Positions 25,931 through 34,322 of a stretch of 60,320 nucleotides of DNA are shown here, one piece after another. The stretch's first letter is position 1, and each line of letters starts with the position of its first letter. The notes under the pieces were generated by a model. It worked only from the letters and a program-made list of their open reading frames with translations. It had not been told where the DNA came from and did no database searches. The stretch lies in assembly GCA_022793065.1 (NCBI GenBank), contig JAAWCE010000006.1:1-60320 (forward strand). Direction: 5' to 3'. The translations under genes were made by a program, and so were the position numbers. The DNA comes from Lachnospiraceae bacterium. Its GTDB lineage: Bacteria; Bacillota; Clostridia; Lachnospirales; Lachnospiraceae.

Positions 25931-26506
25931 TTATGAATTCAGAAGATACCCCATTTCAAATGCTTTTTGGTTTACTTCCACAGTCTTAGGCGGCACTGTT
26001 TCCTCAATCACTTTCAACCATTCTTCCTTATCAAATCCCACATAAGGAGCTGCCGCACCTAAAACCACTACATTAAAAGCTTTGGGTGCGCCCAATTCTT
26101 TTGCCACCTTCATCGCTTCCACCGCAACCACCTTTCTTGCGGCTTTTAAGGTATCCAATACCCCTTCCGGGTACTCTGCTGCGCCTGTTACCACAGTGAT
26201 AGGGTCAATACGCCAGTCATTGACAATCACCACCCCGTCTTCTTTAAGAAAATGCAGATACCGCAATGCTTCCAATCTCTCAAAGGCAATCAGCACATCC
26301 GCCTGACCTGCCTCCACAATGGGTTCCGCCACCTGCTCCCCATAGCGCACAAAAGTCACCACACTGCCGCCCCGCTGGGCCATTCCGTGTACCTCGGACA
26401 ATTTTACGTCATATCCTCCCCGCACTGCCAGATTCCCCAGAATCCGGCTGGTCAGAAGCGTTCCCTGTCCTCCTACACCAACAATCATAATATTCTTCAC
26501 GCTCAT
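25931..26506 (-). CDS. iorB: Indolepyruvate:ferredoxin oxidoreductase subunit beta
   Basis: A 191-residue gamma-domain subunit of the 2-oxoacid:ferredoxin oxidoreductase family. It has the N-terminal nucleotide-fold motif IMIVGVGGQGTLLTSRILG and EVHGMAQRGGSVVTFVR, both highly characteristic of IorB, followed by a helical C-terminus. With IorA it oxidatively decarboxylates aryl pyruvates (from Trp, Phe, Tyr transamination) to aryl-acetyl-CoA and reduces ferredoxin. It follows iorA by 159 bases and precedes the orphan gene and paaK. Confidence 0.94.
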   Translation of the reverse strand: MSVKNIMIVGVGGQGTLLTSRILGNLAVRGGYDVKLSEVHGMAQRGGSVVTFVRYGEQVAEPIVEAGQADVLIAFERLEALRYLHFLKEDGVVIVNDWRIDPITVVTGAAEYPEGVLDTLKAARKVVAVEAMKVAKELGAPKAFNVVVLGAAAPYVGFDKEEWLKVIEETVPPKTVEVNQKAFEMGYLLNS

Positions 26507-26665
26507 AATCTATATAACCTTTCTCATTAAAGTTATGTCTAAGCACTTTTATATCCGCACTTTTTGTTCCGTTCCCACTTCTCCCCCTACTGTTTATGGC
26601 TTCCATTTCTTCCAGAGATTTACAGAAGGATATTGTACTTACTTTTGAACGCCCTTTATTTCTTA

Positions 26666-28408
26666 TTACGCCTTCTTCGTTTCAATCGCATCAAACTTAC
26701 ATAATTTGGCGCACAATCCGCACCCATTACACATAGTTTCATCAATAGATATGGTACCGTCTTCATTTTTTGTCAAAGCCGGACATCCCGGGCGCAGACA
26801 GGCACCGCATTTCTTACATTTTTCAGATATGGGCACACATTTATTCGGGAATGTCACACCCTTCAACAGGACACAGGGCGCCTTGGTAATAATGACTGAC
26901 ACCTCATCCCTCTGAGTTTCCCGACGGAAGACTTCCGCAAGTCCCTCCAAATCAAAGGCGCTGATTTCATATACATGCGCAATCCCCAAAGAACGGCACA
27001 GCGCCGCAATATTAATAGCCGGAACCACCTCTCCTTTCAGAGTCTTCCCCGTAGCAGCATGATCCTGATGTCCCGTCATGCCTGTGGTGGAATTGTCCAG
27101 AATGACCACTGTCCCTGCGGATTGATTATACACCATATTCATCAAGGAGTTAATTCCCGTGTGCATAAACGTAGAATCTCCGATAACAGCCACCCAATTA
27201 CGAATATATTCCTTCCCCCTGGCCTTCTCCATTCCATGCAGCGTACTAATGCTGGACCCCATACAAATCGTGCTGTCAACCACAGAAAGAGGCGCCACCG
27301 CACCCAGTGTATAACAACCGATATCCCCCGCCGCATGTATTCTCAGTCTGTTCAATACCGAATACACACTGCGGTGAGGACATCCGGGACAAAGAATAGG
27401 GGGTCTGGCCGGTACCGCCGCCGGAGACATTACCTGACTCTTCTGCCCCAGTACCCGATCTCTGAGCATATTGGCACTGTACTCTCCTTGTACCGTAAAA
27501 AGCTCTTTGCCAACAGCTTTTAAAATTCCCCAGGATTTTACCTGTTCTTCAATCACTGGCTCCAATTCTTCAAATATGTATAACTTATCCACTTTGGCTG
27601 CAAATTCTTCTATCACCTTCCTTGGAAGCGGGTGCACCAGCCCCAATTTCAGCACACTGGCTTCCGGCATAACCTCCCGCACGTATTGGTACGGAATTCC
27701 GCTGGTGATAAATCCCACGGACAAGTCCCTATACTCCGCACGGTTCACTGGCATATCACATGCGTCTTCCGCCATCTTTTTCATCCGCGCTTCCACCGCC
27801 ACATGCCTTTTGATCGCATTCACCGGCATCATCACATATTTTGCAATATTACGCTCATACGCCGCCGGTTCCCTTTCCACCCTCTCATCCAATTCCACAA
27901 TGCCCTGAGAATGGGACAATCTGGTGGTAGAACGCACCATAACGGGCGTGTCATATTTTTCGCTTAAATCAAAAGCAAGCCTGGTAAATTCTTTCGCTTC
28001 TGCACTGTCCGAAGGCTCCAGCACAGGAATCATAGCCGCTCTTGCCACCATCCGGCTGTCCTGTTCATTTTGAGAACTGTACATGCCGGGGTCATCCGCC
28101 GCTACCACCACCAGACCGCCGTTTACACCTGTATAAGCCGCCGTAAAAAGCGGATCGGACGCCACGTTTACTCCCACATGCTTCATACTGCACATGGCCC
28201 GGACACCAGCGATGGATGCGCCGATAGCCACTTCTGCCGCCACTTTCTCATTGGGCGACCACTCTGCATAAACCTCGTCATATTTGGCAATATTTTCGCT
28301 GATTTCCGTACTCGGTGTGCCGGGGTAGGCCGCCGACACTTTTACTCCCGCTTCATAAGCGCCTCTCGCTATGGCTTCGTTGCCAAGCAATATCTTCTTC
28401 TCTGACAC
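26666..28408 (-). CDS. iorA: Indolepyruvate:ferredoxin oxidoreductase subunit alpha
   Basis: A catalytic subunit of about 580 residues with the usual order of domains. The N-terminal pyrimidine-binding domain begins ILLGNEAIARGAYEAGV and contains AYPGTPSTEIS. A transketolase-C-like section follows. The TPP-binding core has LCPGCPHRSVYSVL (about 351) and VIGDSTFMHTGINSL (about 420). The C-terminal ferredoxin domain has two Cys clusters, CKKCGACLRPGCPAL and CNGCGLCAKLCKFD (last about 45 residues). GTG at 28408 is chosen as the start because AGGAGG lies eight bases upstream; the longer frame to 28441 has no site. It is first in the operon iorA-iorB-orphan-paaK-ACT. Confidence 0.94.
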   Translation of the reverse strand: MSEKKILLGNEAIARGAYEAGVKVSAAYPGTPSTEISENIAKYDEVYAEWSPNEKVAAEVAIGASIAGVRAMCSMKHVGVNVASDPLFTAAYTGVNGGLVVVAADDPGMYSSQNEQDSRMVARAAMIPVLEPSDSAEAKEFTRLAFDLSEKYDTPVMVRSTTRLSHSQGIVELDERVEREPAAYERNIAKYVMMPVNAIKRHVAVEARMKKMAEDACDMPVNRAEYRDLSVGFITSGIPYQYVREVMPEASVLKLGLVHPLPRKVIEEFAAKVDKLYIFEELEPVIEEQVKSWGILKAVGKELFTVQGEYSANMLRDRVLGQKSQVMSPAAVPARPPILCPGCPHRSVYSVLNRLRIHAAGDIGCYTLGAVAPLSVVDSTICMGSSISTLHGMEKARGKEYIRNWVAVIGDSTFMHTGINSLMNMVYNQSAGTVVILDNSTTGMTGHQDHAATGKTLKGEVVPAINIAALCRSLGIAHVYEISAFDLEGLAEVFRRETQRDEVSVIITKAPCVLLKGVTFPNKCVPISEKCKKCGACLRPGCPALTKNEDGTISIDETMCNGCGLCAKLCKFDAIETKKA

Positions 28409-28581
28409 GTTTCTTTCCTCCTTGCATGGGCCGGGCCCCATGATTCTCCATTTTCTCCGCCTAAAATAATTTCTTTTACTATACTACCAGATGGAACCTT
28501 TTTCGTCAAGAAAGCCGTCCCTGATTCCCTTTTCAGGTAAATATTGTTAAAATATAACTTTGACTGTATCCGCAAAACTGA

Positions 28582-28610
28582 TTGATATCATAATCATTGT
28601 GTGCTAGAAT
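28582..28610 (+). promoter_or_regulatory. Promoter of the MFS efflux gene
   Basis: TTGATA (28582-28587), a 17-base spacer and TAGAAT (28605-28610). It would start a leader of about 213 bases before the transporter, room for a leader peptide and several hairpins. Confidence 0.7.
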
Positions 28611-28706
28611 CAATTTCATAAACTGGACTTATAGAAAAATATAGCACAAAATAAATCCGGTATGAAGCACTGATTAAAGTGCGGCAGCACGAAAGGAGAT
28701 AAAACG

Positions 28707-28742
28707 ATGCTTTGTATTGCAGCAGTTCCATGCAGAGTCTGA
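28707..28742 (+). CDS. Leader peptide upstream of the MFS efflux gene
   Basis: An 11-codon frame encoding MLCIAAVPCRV with a strong AAAGGAG eight bases before its ATG, too short to be an enzyme. It ends inside the first of a set of hairpins before the transporter gene. The arrangement of a short, well-initiated peptide followed by overlapping hairpins that lead to a masked ribosome binding site is that of ribosome-stalling attenuators of antibiotic resistance genes such as ermC. The inducer is unknown. Confidence 0.65.
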   Translation: MLCIAAVPCRV

Positions 28743-28823
28743 GGAAACTGCATGGAGGAGTTGGTTTTGTTGATATCCTCAGACTTTGCTTCTCACTTGA
28801 AAAATAAGTTAAGCAAAAGGAGC
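28727..28823 (+). promoter_or_regulatory. Three-hairpin attenuator before the MFS gene
   Basis: Hairpin A: TCCATGCAG (28727-28735) with CTGCATGGA (28748-28756). Hairpin B: AGTCTGAGGA (28736-28745) with TCCTCAGACT (28776-28785), ten perfect pairs; its 5' arm is the loop of A, so A and B exclude each other or form a pseudoknot. Hairpin C: TTTGCTT (28785-28791) with AAGCAAA (28811-28817), extended by ACTT/AAGT; it abuts AAGGAG (28817-28822), the transporter's ribosome binding site. The leader peptide ends at A, so a stalled ribosome would change the fold. An in-frame ATG at 28752 could also translate 26 extra codons. Confidence 0.65.
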
Positions 28824-28829
28824 AAAGAA

Positions 28830-30122
28830 ATGAATTTTATAACAAAGAATGAATTATATGAGTTAAAAGATTTTTTGGTACTTTGGAGTACTCAAAGCAT
28901 ATCTCAGCTTGGCAGCAGCATCACAGGATTTGCGCTGACGTTGTGGTTGTATGAACAGACAGGTTCCTCTCTGAGCACAGCAGCACTTACTATATGCTCT
29001 TATGGGCCATATGTATTAATGAGCATATTTGCCGGAGCATTGACCGACCGCTTTAACAAAAAAAGCACAATGCTTGTTTGTGATGTCTTTGCCGCAATTT
29101 GCACAATGATTGTATTTGTATTGTATCGGACAAATAGCCTGATGGTATGGCATTTATATATTTTGAACATGATTTCGGGATTAATGAATACGGTTCAGCA
29201 GCCTGCCAGTGAGGTAGCATTGACCCTTATTATGCCGAAAAAGTATTACCAAAAAACAAGCGGACTTCGTTCTCTGTCAAGCAGCTTGATTTCTGTATTG
29301 AATCCTTTGATTGCTACAGCATTGTATTCATTGATAGGACTTAATGGCGTAATAGCAGTTGATATCAGCAGTTTTATGATAGCGTTTTTAACATTACTAT
29401 TTTTTGTTGAAATTCCGGACAAGAAAAATGACAAAAGAGAAAGTGTACTTGTTCTTGCTAAAGAAGGACTTATATTTTTAAGGGAGAATCCGCTGGTTTT
29501 GACGTTGCTTTTATTTATGTCCGGCGTTAATTTAGCAGCGTCTGCCTTTGATGCCGTATTGCCCGGTTATGTGCTTCCTAATCCGAAAGGCGGAACTACT
29601 GTTTTAGGAATTGTCACATCTTGTTCCGGTGTTGCTATGATTGTTGGCAGCCTGGTAGTTTCTGTCTTGCCAAAGCCGAAAAACAGGGTAAAAATTATTT
29701 ACTTGACAATGCTGTTTTCATTAGGAACCGAAAACTTTTTATTAGCGTTTTCCAGAGAACCTCTCTTATGGTGTGTTGGACAGATTATCGGCTGGATTGT
29801 TGTACCGGTTATGAGTGCAAATTTGGATGTAATTCTTAGGACCACAATTCCTGTGGAACTACAGGGGCGCGTCTATGCCTGCCGCAATACGTTGCAATTT
29901 TTTACCATTCCCATCGGACTGTTGATAGGAGGTTTCATGGTTGATAACATATGTGAACCATTTATGAGCGTACATGGTGATTTCCCAATTCTAAAAACGC
30001 TCTTTGGCACAGGAAAGGGTTCAGGTGCAGCGCTTATGATGTTGATACTGGGTATAAGCGGAAGTTTAATCTGTATGATCACCGGAAAAAAATTAAAGAA
30101 ATACTCCTATAATAAAGAGTAG
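28830..30122 (+). CDS. MFS efflux transporter (Mef/enterobactin exporter-like)
   Basis: A 430-residue major facilitator permease with about 12 hydrophobic spans. The loop 2-3 motif GALTDRFNKKSTMLVCD is the MFS signature (G-x-x-x-D-R). The N-terminus (LKDFLVLWSTQSISQLGSSI) and the helix-4 region GLMNTVQQPASEVALT are typical of Mef-like and siderophore exporters of the MFS_3 group. AAAAGGAG precedes the ATG at 28830; an upstream in-frame start at 28752 would add 26 residues that overlap the attenuator. It is alone on the plus strand, noticeably AT-richer than its neighbours, with its own promoter and terminator, which suggests horizontal acquisition. The drug substrate cannot be read from sequence. 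Confidence 0.82.
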   Translation: MNFITKNELYELKDFLVLWSTQSISQLGSSITGFALTLWLYEQTGSSLSTAALTICSYGPYVLMSIFAGALTDRFNKKSTMLVCDVFAAICTMIVFVLYRTNSLMVWHLYILNMISGLMNTVQQPASEVALTLIMPKKYYQKTSGLRSLSSSLISVLNPLIATALYSLIGLNGVIAVDISSFMIAFLTLLFFVEIPDKKNDKRESVLVLAKEGLIFLRENPLVLTLLLFMSGVNLAASAFDAVLPGYVLPNPKGGTTVLGIVTSCSGVAMIVGSLVVSVLPKPKNRVKIIYLTMLFSLGTENFLLAFSREPLLWCVGQIIGWIVVPVMSANLDVILRTTIPVELQGRVYACRNTLQFFTIPIGLLIGGFMVDNICEPFMSVHGDFPILKTLFGTGKGSGAALMMLILGISGSLICMITGKKLKKYSYNKE

Positions 30123-30132
30123 CTTTATTTAC

Positions 30133-30161
30133 AAGGGGCGAGATAACTCGCCCCTTTCAAA
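30133..30161 (+). terminator. Terminator of the MFS gene
   Basis: GGGGCGAG/CTCGCCCC with a four-base loop (ATAA), followed by TTTC, starting 13 bases after the stop codon. Confidence 0.85.
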
Positions 30162-30226
30162 ACAGAGAATATGATCATTGTATATTTAATGAGCAGTATA
30201 GCCGCCAAAAGGGCCGGAATATTCTT

Positions 30227-31840
30227 TCACCTCACATACTTCTCCAAAACCGCCCGCACAGCCCCAGGTCCTGCCGTCAGTTCTATAAAATATCCACACA
30301 CACTCTCTGCCATTCCCACATCGTACAAGTTCACACCAAAGATTTTTTCATTTTCCAAAATAGGCTTTAGCCCATCCTCCACATGGGTATTCTCCCCCAG
30401 TACCATATTTTGAACACAGGAACGTACAGTGTCCAATAAAGGGTCCGGACTCAGTTCAAAGGCAATTCCATGGTCATCCACTGCCATAAGATAACGAAGC
30501 CACCCTGCAAATACCAGCGGAATCATTTTCAAATCCGTCGTACATAACTCTTCGGAACACTGATATGCTTTTATGGTCTCCCCAAAACGGATTGCCAACT
30601 TTTGAGAAGTATCTGTGGCAATTCTTTGAGGCGTATCCGGCATAAAAGGATTGGGAATCCTGACATTTAATACGGTATCAATAAATTCTTTCGGGTCCAG
30701 TACTCCCGGATTTACCACAACCGGAAGCCCTTCTTCATATCCAATCTTTTGCACCAGTTTTTTCAACTGTTTATCGTTCATTTCATCTGAAATTTTCTCA
30801 TAACCCAGCAGACAGCCATAGACCGCAAGGGCCGTATGCAGCGGATTCAAACAGGTGCAAACTTTCATTTTCTCCACCTTTTCAACGGTTTCCCTGTCCG
30901 TAAACACCACGCCGCCTTGCTCTAACTGTGGCCTTCCGTTGGGGAATGTGTCTTCAATTACCAGATATTCACACGCTTCCGCATTTACAAATGGTGCAAC
31001 ATATGTATTTTTTGACGTAATTACCGGTTCCAAACCTTCTATGCCATCTTTTTTCAGAATCGCTTCCACGGAGGCGTCCGGCCGCGGTGTAATCTTATCA
31101 ATCATAGTCCATGGAAACGCAACTTTTTCTCTGTTGCAGACATATGCCAGAAATCCTTCTTCCGCCTTACGATTTTCCACCCACTTTTGGACAAAGACAC
31201 GAATAGTTTCATACAGCCGGTCCCCATTATGCGAACAATTATCCATACTGACCATGGCAACCGGCTTTGCCCCACTGAGATATCGGGCGTACAAAAGAGA
31301 AGCCACTTTCCCCATATAGCTCGCGGGCTTTTGAGGACCTGCTATAAAATCAGCCTCTACTGCCGGAAGTATCTCTCCTTTTCCATTGACAATGCTATAG
31401 CCTTTTTCCGTAATGGTAAAAGATACGATTTGAAGGGATTCTTTCTGAAAAATTTCTTTTAAACGTCCATATTCCCGCTCATTTTCGGAATCTAAAATAC
31501 AGGATTCCACCACGCTTCCCACCACAGTTTTTTCCACATCTCCGTCCGCTTTCAAAGTCACAAGGATGCTGTAATCATCATGGGGCCGATTCATCTTCTC
31601 AATAATTTCATAGTCAAATCCCTCCGCCACCACAAGCCCCCGGTCCAATGCCCCCGCATGCAACATTCGCTGTACGAGATTTGCCTGAAACGCCCGAAAA
31701 ATATTTCCTGCGCCAAAGTGAATCCACAAAGGATTCTCTCTGGTGGCGGAACGAACGGCCTCACGGTCAAATTTCGGAAGTTGATATCCTGCTGCCTCCC
31801 ATTCTGCCGTCTGCTCCAATCCTATTTTATCTAATTTCAT
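30227..31840 (-). CDS. uxuB: Fructuronate reductase / mannitol dehydrogenase-family oxidoreductase
   Basis: An NAD-dependent reductase of about 537 residues in the polyol-specific long-chain dehydrogenase family. The N-terminal Rossmann region contains WIHFGAGNIFRAFQANLVQ. The catalytic Lys segment of the family is visible in TMIDKITPRPDA, and the later segment VCTCLNPLHTALAVYG is typical of mannonate/mannitol dehydrogenases. It converts D-fructuronate to D-mannonate in glucuronate degradation. The start at 31840 has AGGGG upstream. It follows uxuA by 29 bases in one operon, which favours fructuronate over mannitol as the substrate. Confidence 0.87.
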   Translation of the reverse strand: MKLDKIGLEQTAEWEAAGYQLPKFDREAVRSATRENPLWIHFGAGNIFRAFQANLVQRMLHAGALDRGLVVAEGFDYEIIEKMNRPHDDYSILVTLKADGDVEKTVVGSVVESCILDSENEREYGRLKEIFQKESLQIVSFTITEKGYSIVNGKGEILPAVEADFIAGPQKPASYMGKVASLLYARYLSGAKPVAMVSMDNCSHNGDRLYETIRVFVQKWVENRKAEEGFLAYVCNREKVAFPWTMIDKITPRPDASVEAILKKDGIEGLEPVITSKNTYVAPFVNAEACEYLVIEDTFPNGRPQLEQGGVVFTDRETVEKVEKMKVCTCLNPLHTALAVYGCLLGYEKISDEMNDKQLKKLVQKIGYEEGLPVVVNPGVLDPKEFIDTVLNVRIPNPFMPDTPQRIATDTSQKLAIRFGETIKAYQCSEELCTTDLKMIPLVFAGWLRYLMAVDDHGIAFELSPDPLLDTVRSCVQNMVLGENTHVEDGLKPILENEKIFGVNLYDVGMAESVCGYFIELTAGPGAVRAVLEKYVR

Positions 31841-31869
31841 TCCGTATAACCCCTTTCTCCGCATAACCT

Positions 31870-32970
31870 CTAATTTTCTGACACACTTCTTTCTATCCCA
31901 CGTGTAGAAGCCTTGTCAATGGCTTCCCACAATCCGTTTAAATACGCGGCTCCCAACGCTCTGTCATATAGTCCATACCCAGGCATCGCAACCTCATCCC
32001 ATATCATACGCCCATGGTCCGGCCGAATAGGACCTGTAAATCCAATATCATACAATGCTTTCATTATCTCATACATGTCAAAAGATCCGTCAGCGGAAAG
32101 ATGTGCTGCTTCCTCAAAATTATCCGGTGAAATAAATTTCAGATTCCGCACATGTGCAAAATGAATCCTTCCCTTGAAAGAACGTATCATGTCCGGCAGA
32201 TCATTCTCCAGATTGGTTCCATAAGAACCGGAACAAAATGTGACCCCGTTATGAGGATTATCTACCATTTTCATCATCCGAAGTATATTGTCTTTGTTAA
32301 TAATAATACGGGGAAGACCAAATACACTCCATGCCGGGTCGTCCGGGTGAATGGCCATGTTAATGTCATACTTGTCGCAAACCGGCATAATTTGCTCCAA
32401 AAAATACCGTAAATTATCAAACAGTTTTTCGTCGTCTATATCCTTATACATCTCAAATAACTCTTTCACATGCGCCATACGCTCCGGTTCCCACCCCGGC
32501 ATCACCGTACCGTTCATTTCTCCTGCAATGGTTTCAAACATCTCTTCCGGATGAATGGCATCCACCGCTTTTTGCGTATATGCAAGTACCGTGGATCCAT
32601 CCGGCCTTACCCGCGCTAATTCGGTACGTGTCCAGTCAAACACCGGCATAAAATTATAGCATACCAAATGGATATCTTCCTGTCCAAGATGCTCCAGGGT
32701 TTGTATATAATTTTCTATATACCGCTCCCTTTCCGATACGCCGGTTTTAATGGCATCATGCACATTTACACTTTCTATCCCTGCTATCTTTAATCCTGCT
32801 TTCTCCACTTCTTCCTTCAAAGCCCGAATTCGTTCTCTGCTCCACACTTCTCCCGGCGCAGTGTCATACAATGTTGTTATCACTCCATGCACACCGGGAA
32901 TTTGCCGAATTTGCTTCAATGTAACCGTATCAAAACGAGAACCATACCATCTTAATGTCATCTTCATCAT
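31870..32970 (-). CDS. uxuA: Mannonate dehydratase
   Basis: A 366-residue TIM-barrel dehydratase of the UxuA family. Recognisable parts are LRWYGSRFDTVTLKQIRQIPG at the N-terminus, ESVNVHDAIK, metal/substrate residues in MAIHPDDPAW (about 214) and GVTFCSGSYG (about 253), HFAHVRN (about 285) and the C-terminal RPDHGRMIWDE. It turns D-mannonate into 2-keto-3-deoxygluconate in hexuronate use. The start at 32970 follows AGGAG by seven bases. That ribosome binding site belongs to copy B of the dispersed structured leader. It is the first gene before uxuB. Confidence 0.94.
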   Translation of the reverse strand: MMKMTLRWYGSRFDTVTLKQIRQIPGVHGVITTLYDTAPGEVWSRERIRALKEEVEKAGLKIAGIESVNVHDAIKTGVSERERYIENYIQTLEHLGQEDIHLVCYNFMPVFDWTRTELARVRPDGSTVLAYTQKAVDAIHPEEMFETIAGEMNGTVMPGWEPERMAHVKELFEMYKDIDDEKLFDNLRYFLEQIMPVCDKYDINMAIHPDDPAWSVFGLPRIIINKDNILRMMKMVDNPHNGVTFCSGSYGTNLENDLPDMIRSFKGRIHFAHVRNLKFISPDNFEEAAHLSADGSFDMYEIMKALYDIGFTGPIRPDHGRMIWDEVAMPGYGLYDRALGAAYLNGLWEAIDKASTRGIERSVSEN

Positions 32971-32976
32971 TAAATT

Positions 32977-33090
32977 CTCCTATTTTAAGTCGCTGCGCGA
33001 CGGCACTAAAGGGTGAGATTGTTCCGGGCTCTGCGCTTCGGCTCCCTAACCAGGGAAGAATCGTTTCGGAACTGTTTTAGTGTCCGCCTT
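32977..33090 (-). repeat. Dispersed structured leader repeat, copy B (variant) before uxuA
   Basis: The 41 bases next to the uxuA start (32977-33017) match copies A and C, including the small GTCGC-GCA-GCGAC hairpin and CTTAAAATAGGAG. Upstream the sequence differs but builds an equivalent closed structure: CACTAAA/TTTAGTG and GTTCCG/CGGAAC pair around an inner CCCTGGTTAGGG, so architecture is kept while sequence changes. The remaining gap to 33383 (about 290 bases) holds the divergent promoters of uxuA and the AraC regulator; no operator was identified. Confidence 0.75.
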
Positions 33091-33383
33091 ACAGAACGTA
33101 TTATATAATACCTTCCATTTTAATCCAATTGGCATTGTTGTTGTCCATATTGCAAAATTTGCGGTTCAATGATAGGAACTGAAGAAACAATCCGCCAAAA
33201 AACAGACCACATCATTCCAGTATCCTAAACTCCGCGCCCCACATTCTTATGCCCATATTGAAAAATGAACTGTTCCATGGTAAACTATGATACATGTACT
33301 CATATTGGAAAAGGAATTCCTACGCAGCTTATGATATGAACCAATGACTCACCTTCTTAGAAAGGCGATTGGAAAGTTAGACA

Positions 33384-34322
33384 ATGAAGAAAAATTTACA
33401 GACCACGTTCAGCACACGCCAATACATGCTGTCAAAAGATTTTGAAATTTATTATTACAGCGATTCCCAGGACGATATCCTCCGCGCCAAAGTAAAAAAT
33501 CATTCCCACGATTATTATGAATTCTACTTTTTTCTTGAGGGAAATGTATCCATTCAAATCAATGGCGTTGAATATCCCTTGCAAACCGGCAATATGATTC
33601 TGATTCCCCCCGGTATTCCTCACAGGGCTGTCATTCACAACGGGGACATTCCCTACCGGAGATTCGTCTTCTGGATCAGCCGCGCCTTCTTCCGCAAACT
33701 GACGGAAACATCTGAGGACTATGTGTACCTTATGAATCTGGCGCAAACGAAGGGACATTACATTTATCATTATGACATGATTTCTTTTAATGCGCTGCAA
33801 TCCCGTATATTTCAATTAATTGAAGAAATTCATTCCGACCGTTTCGGCAAGGCAACAAAAATTACCCTCTGTGTTCAGGAATTAATTCTCCACCTAAATC
33901 GAACCATATATGAGAAAGAACACCCTGCCTCACCGGAAGAAGAACAAAGCCTATATGAAAATTTAATACAATATATTGAAACCCATTTGGACGAGGATTT
34001 GTCGCTTGACAAACTGGCCCATGTCTTCTATGTGAGCAAATATCATATCGCTCATGTATTTAAAGAAAACCTGGGCCTCTCCATTCATCAGTTTATTACC
34101 AAAAAGCGACTTGATCTTTGCCGGGATTCCATATTGAGCCGTCAGGAAATCAGCAAAACTTGCCTGATGTGCGGTTTCAGAGATTATTCCAGCTTTTTCC
34201 GTGCTTTTAAAAAGGAATTCGGCATGTCTCCAAAGGAATATGGAGATTTCTATCGGCAAGACTCTCCATTGTCAGGATCCCAGGAGACACGGTTAGAAAT
34301 AAACCAACACACTGTCACATAG
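33384..34322 (+). CDS. AraC-family regulator with cupin sensor, probable hexuronate regulator
   Basis: A transcription regulator of 312 residues. The N-terminal cupin-like ligand domain (about 10-170) contains HDYYEFYFFLEGNVSIQINGVEYPLQTG and the PPGIPHRAVI turn, quoted in part only. The C-terminal AraC double helix-turn-helix (about 205-300) has LDKLAHVFYVSKYHIAHVFK and SKTCLMCGFRDYSSFFRAFKKEFGMSPKEYG, described here by its second HTH. It is divergent from uxuAB, as such regulators commonly are, so it probably activates that operon in response to a hexuronate. Its 3' end overlaps the convergent SIMPL gene by 73 bases. Confidence 0.85.
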   Translation: MKKNLQTTFSTRQYMLSKDFEIYYYSDSQDDILRAKVKNHSHDYYEFYFFLEGNVSIQINGVEYPLQTGNMILIPPGIPHRAVIHNGDIPYRRFVFWISRAFFRKLTETSEDYVYLMNLAQTKGHYIYHYDMISFNALQSRIFQLIEEIHSDRFGKATKITLCVQELILHLNRTIYEKEHPASPEEEQSLYENLIQYIETHLDEDLSLDKLAHVFYVSKYHIAHVFKENLGLSIHQFITKKRLDLCRDSILSRQEISKTCLMCGFRDYSSFFRAFKKEFGMSPKEYGDFYRQDSPLSGSQETRLEINQHTVT

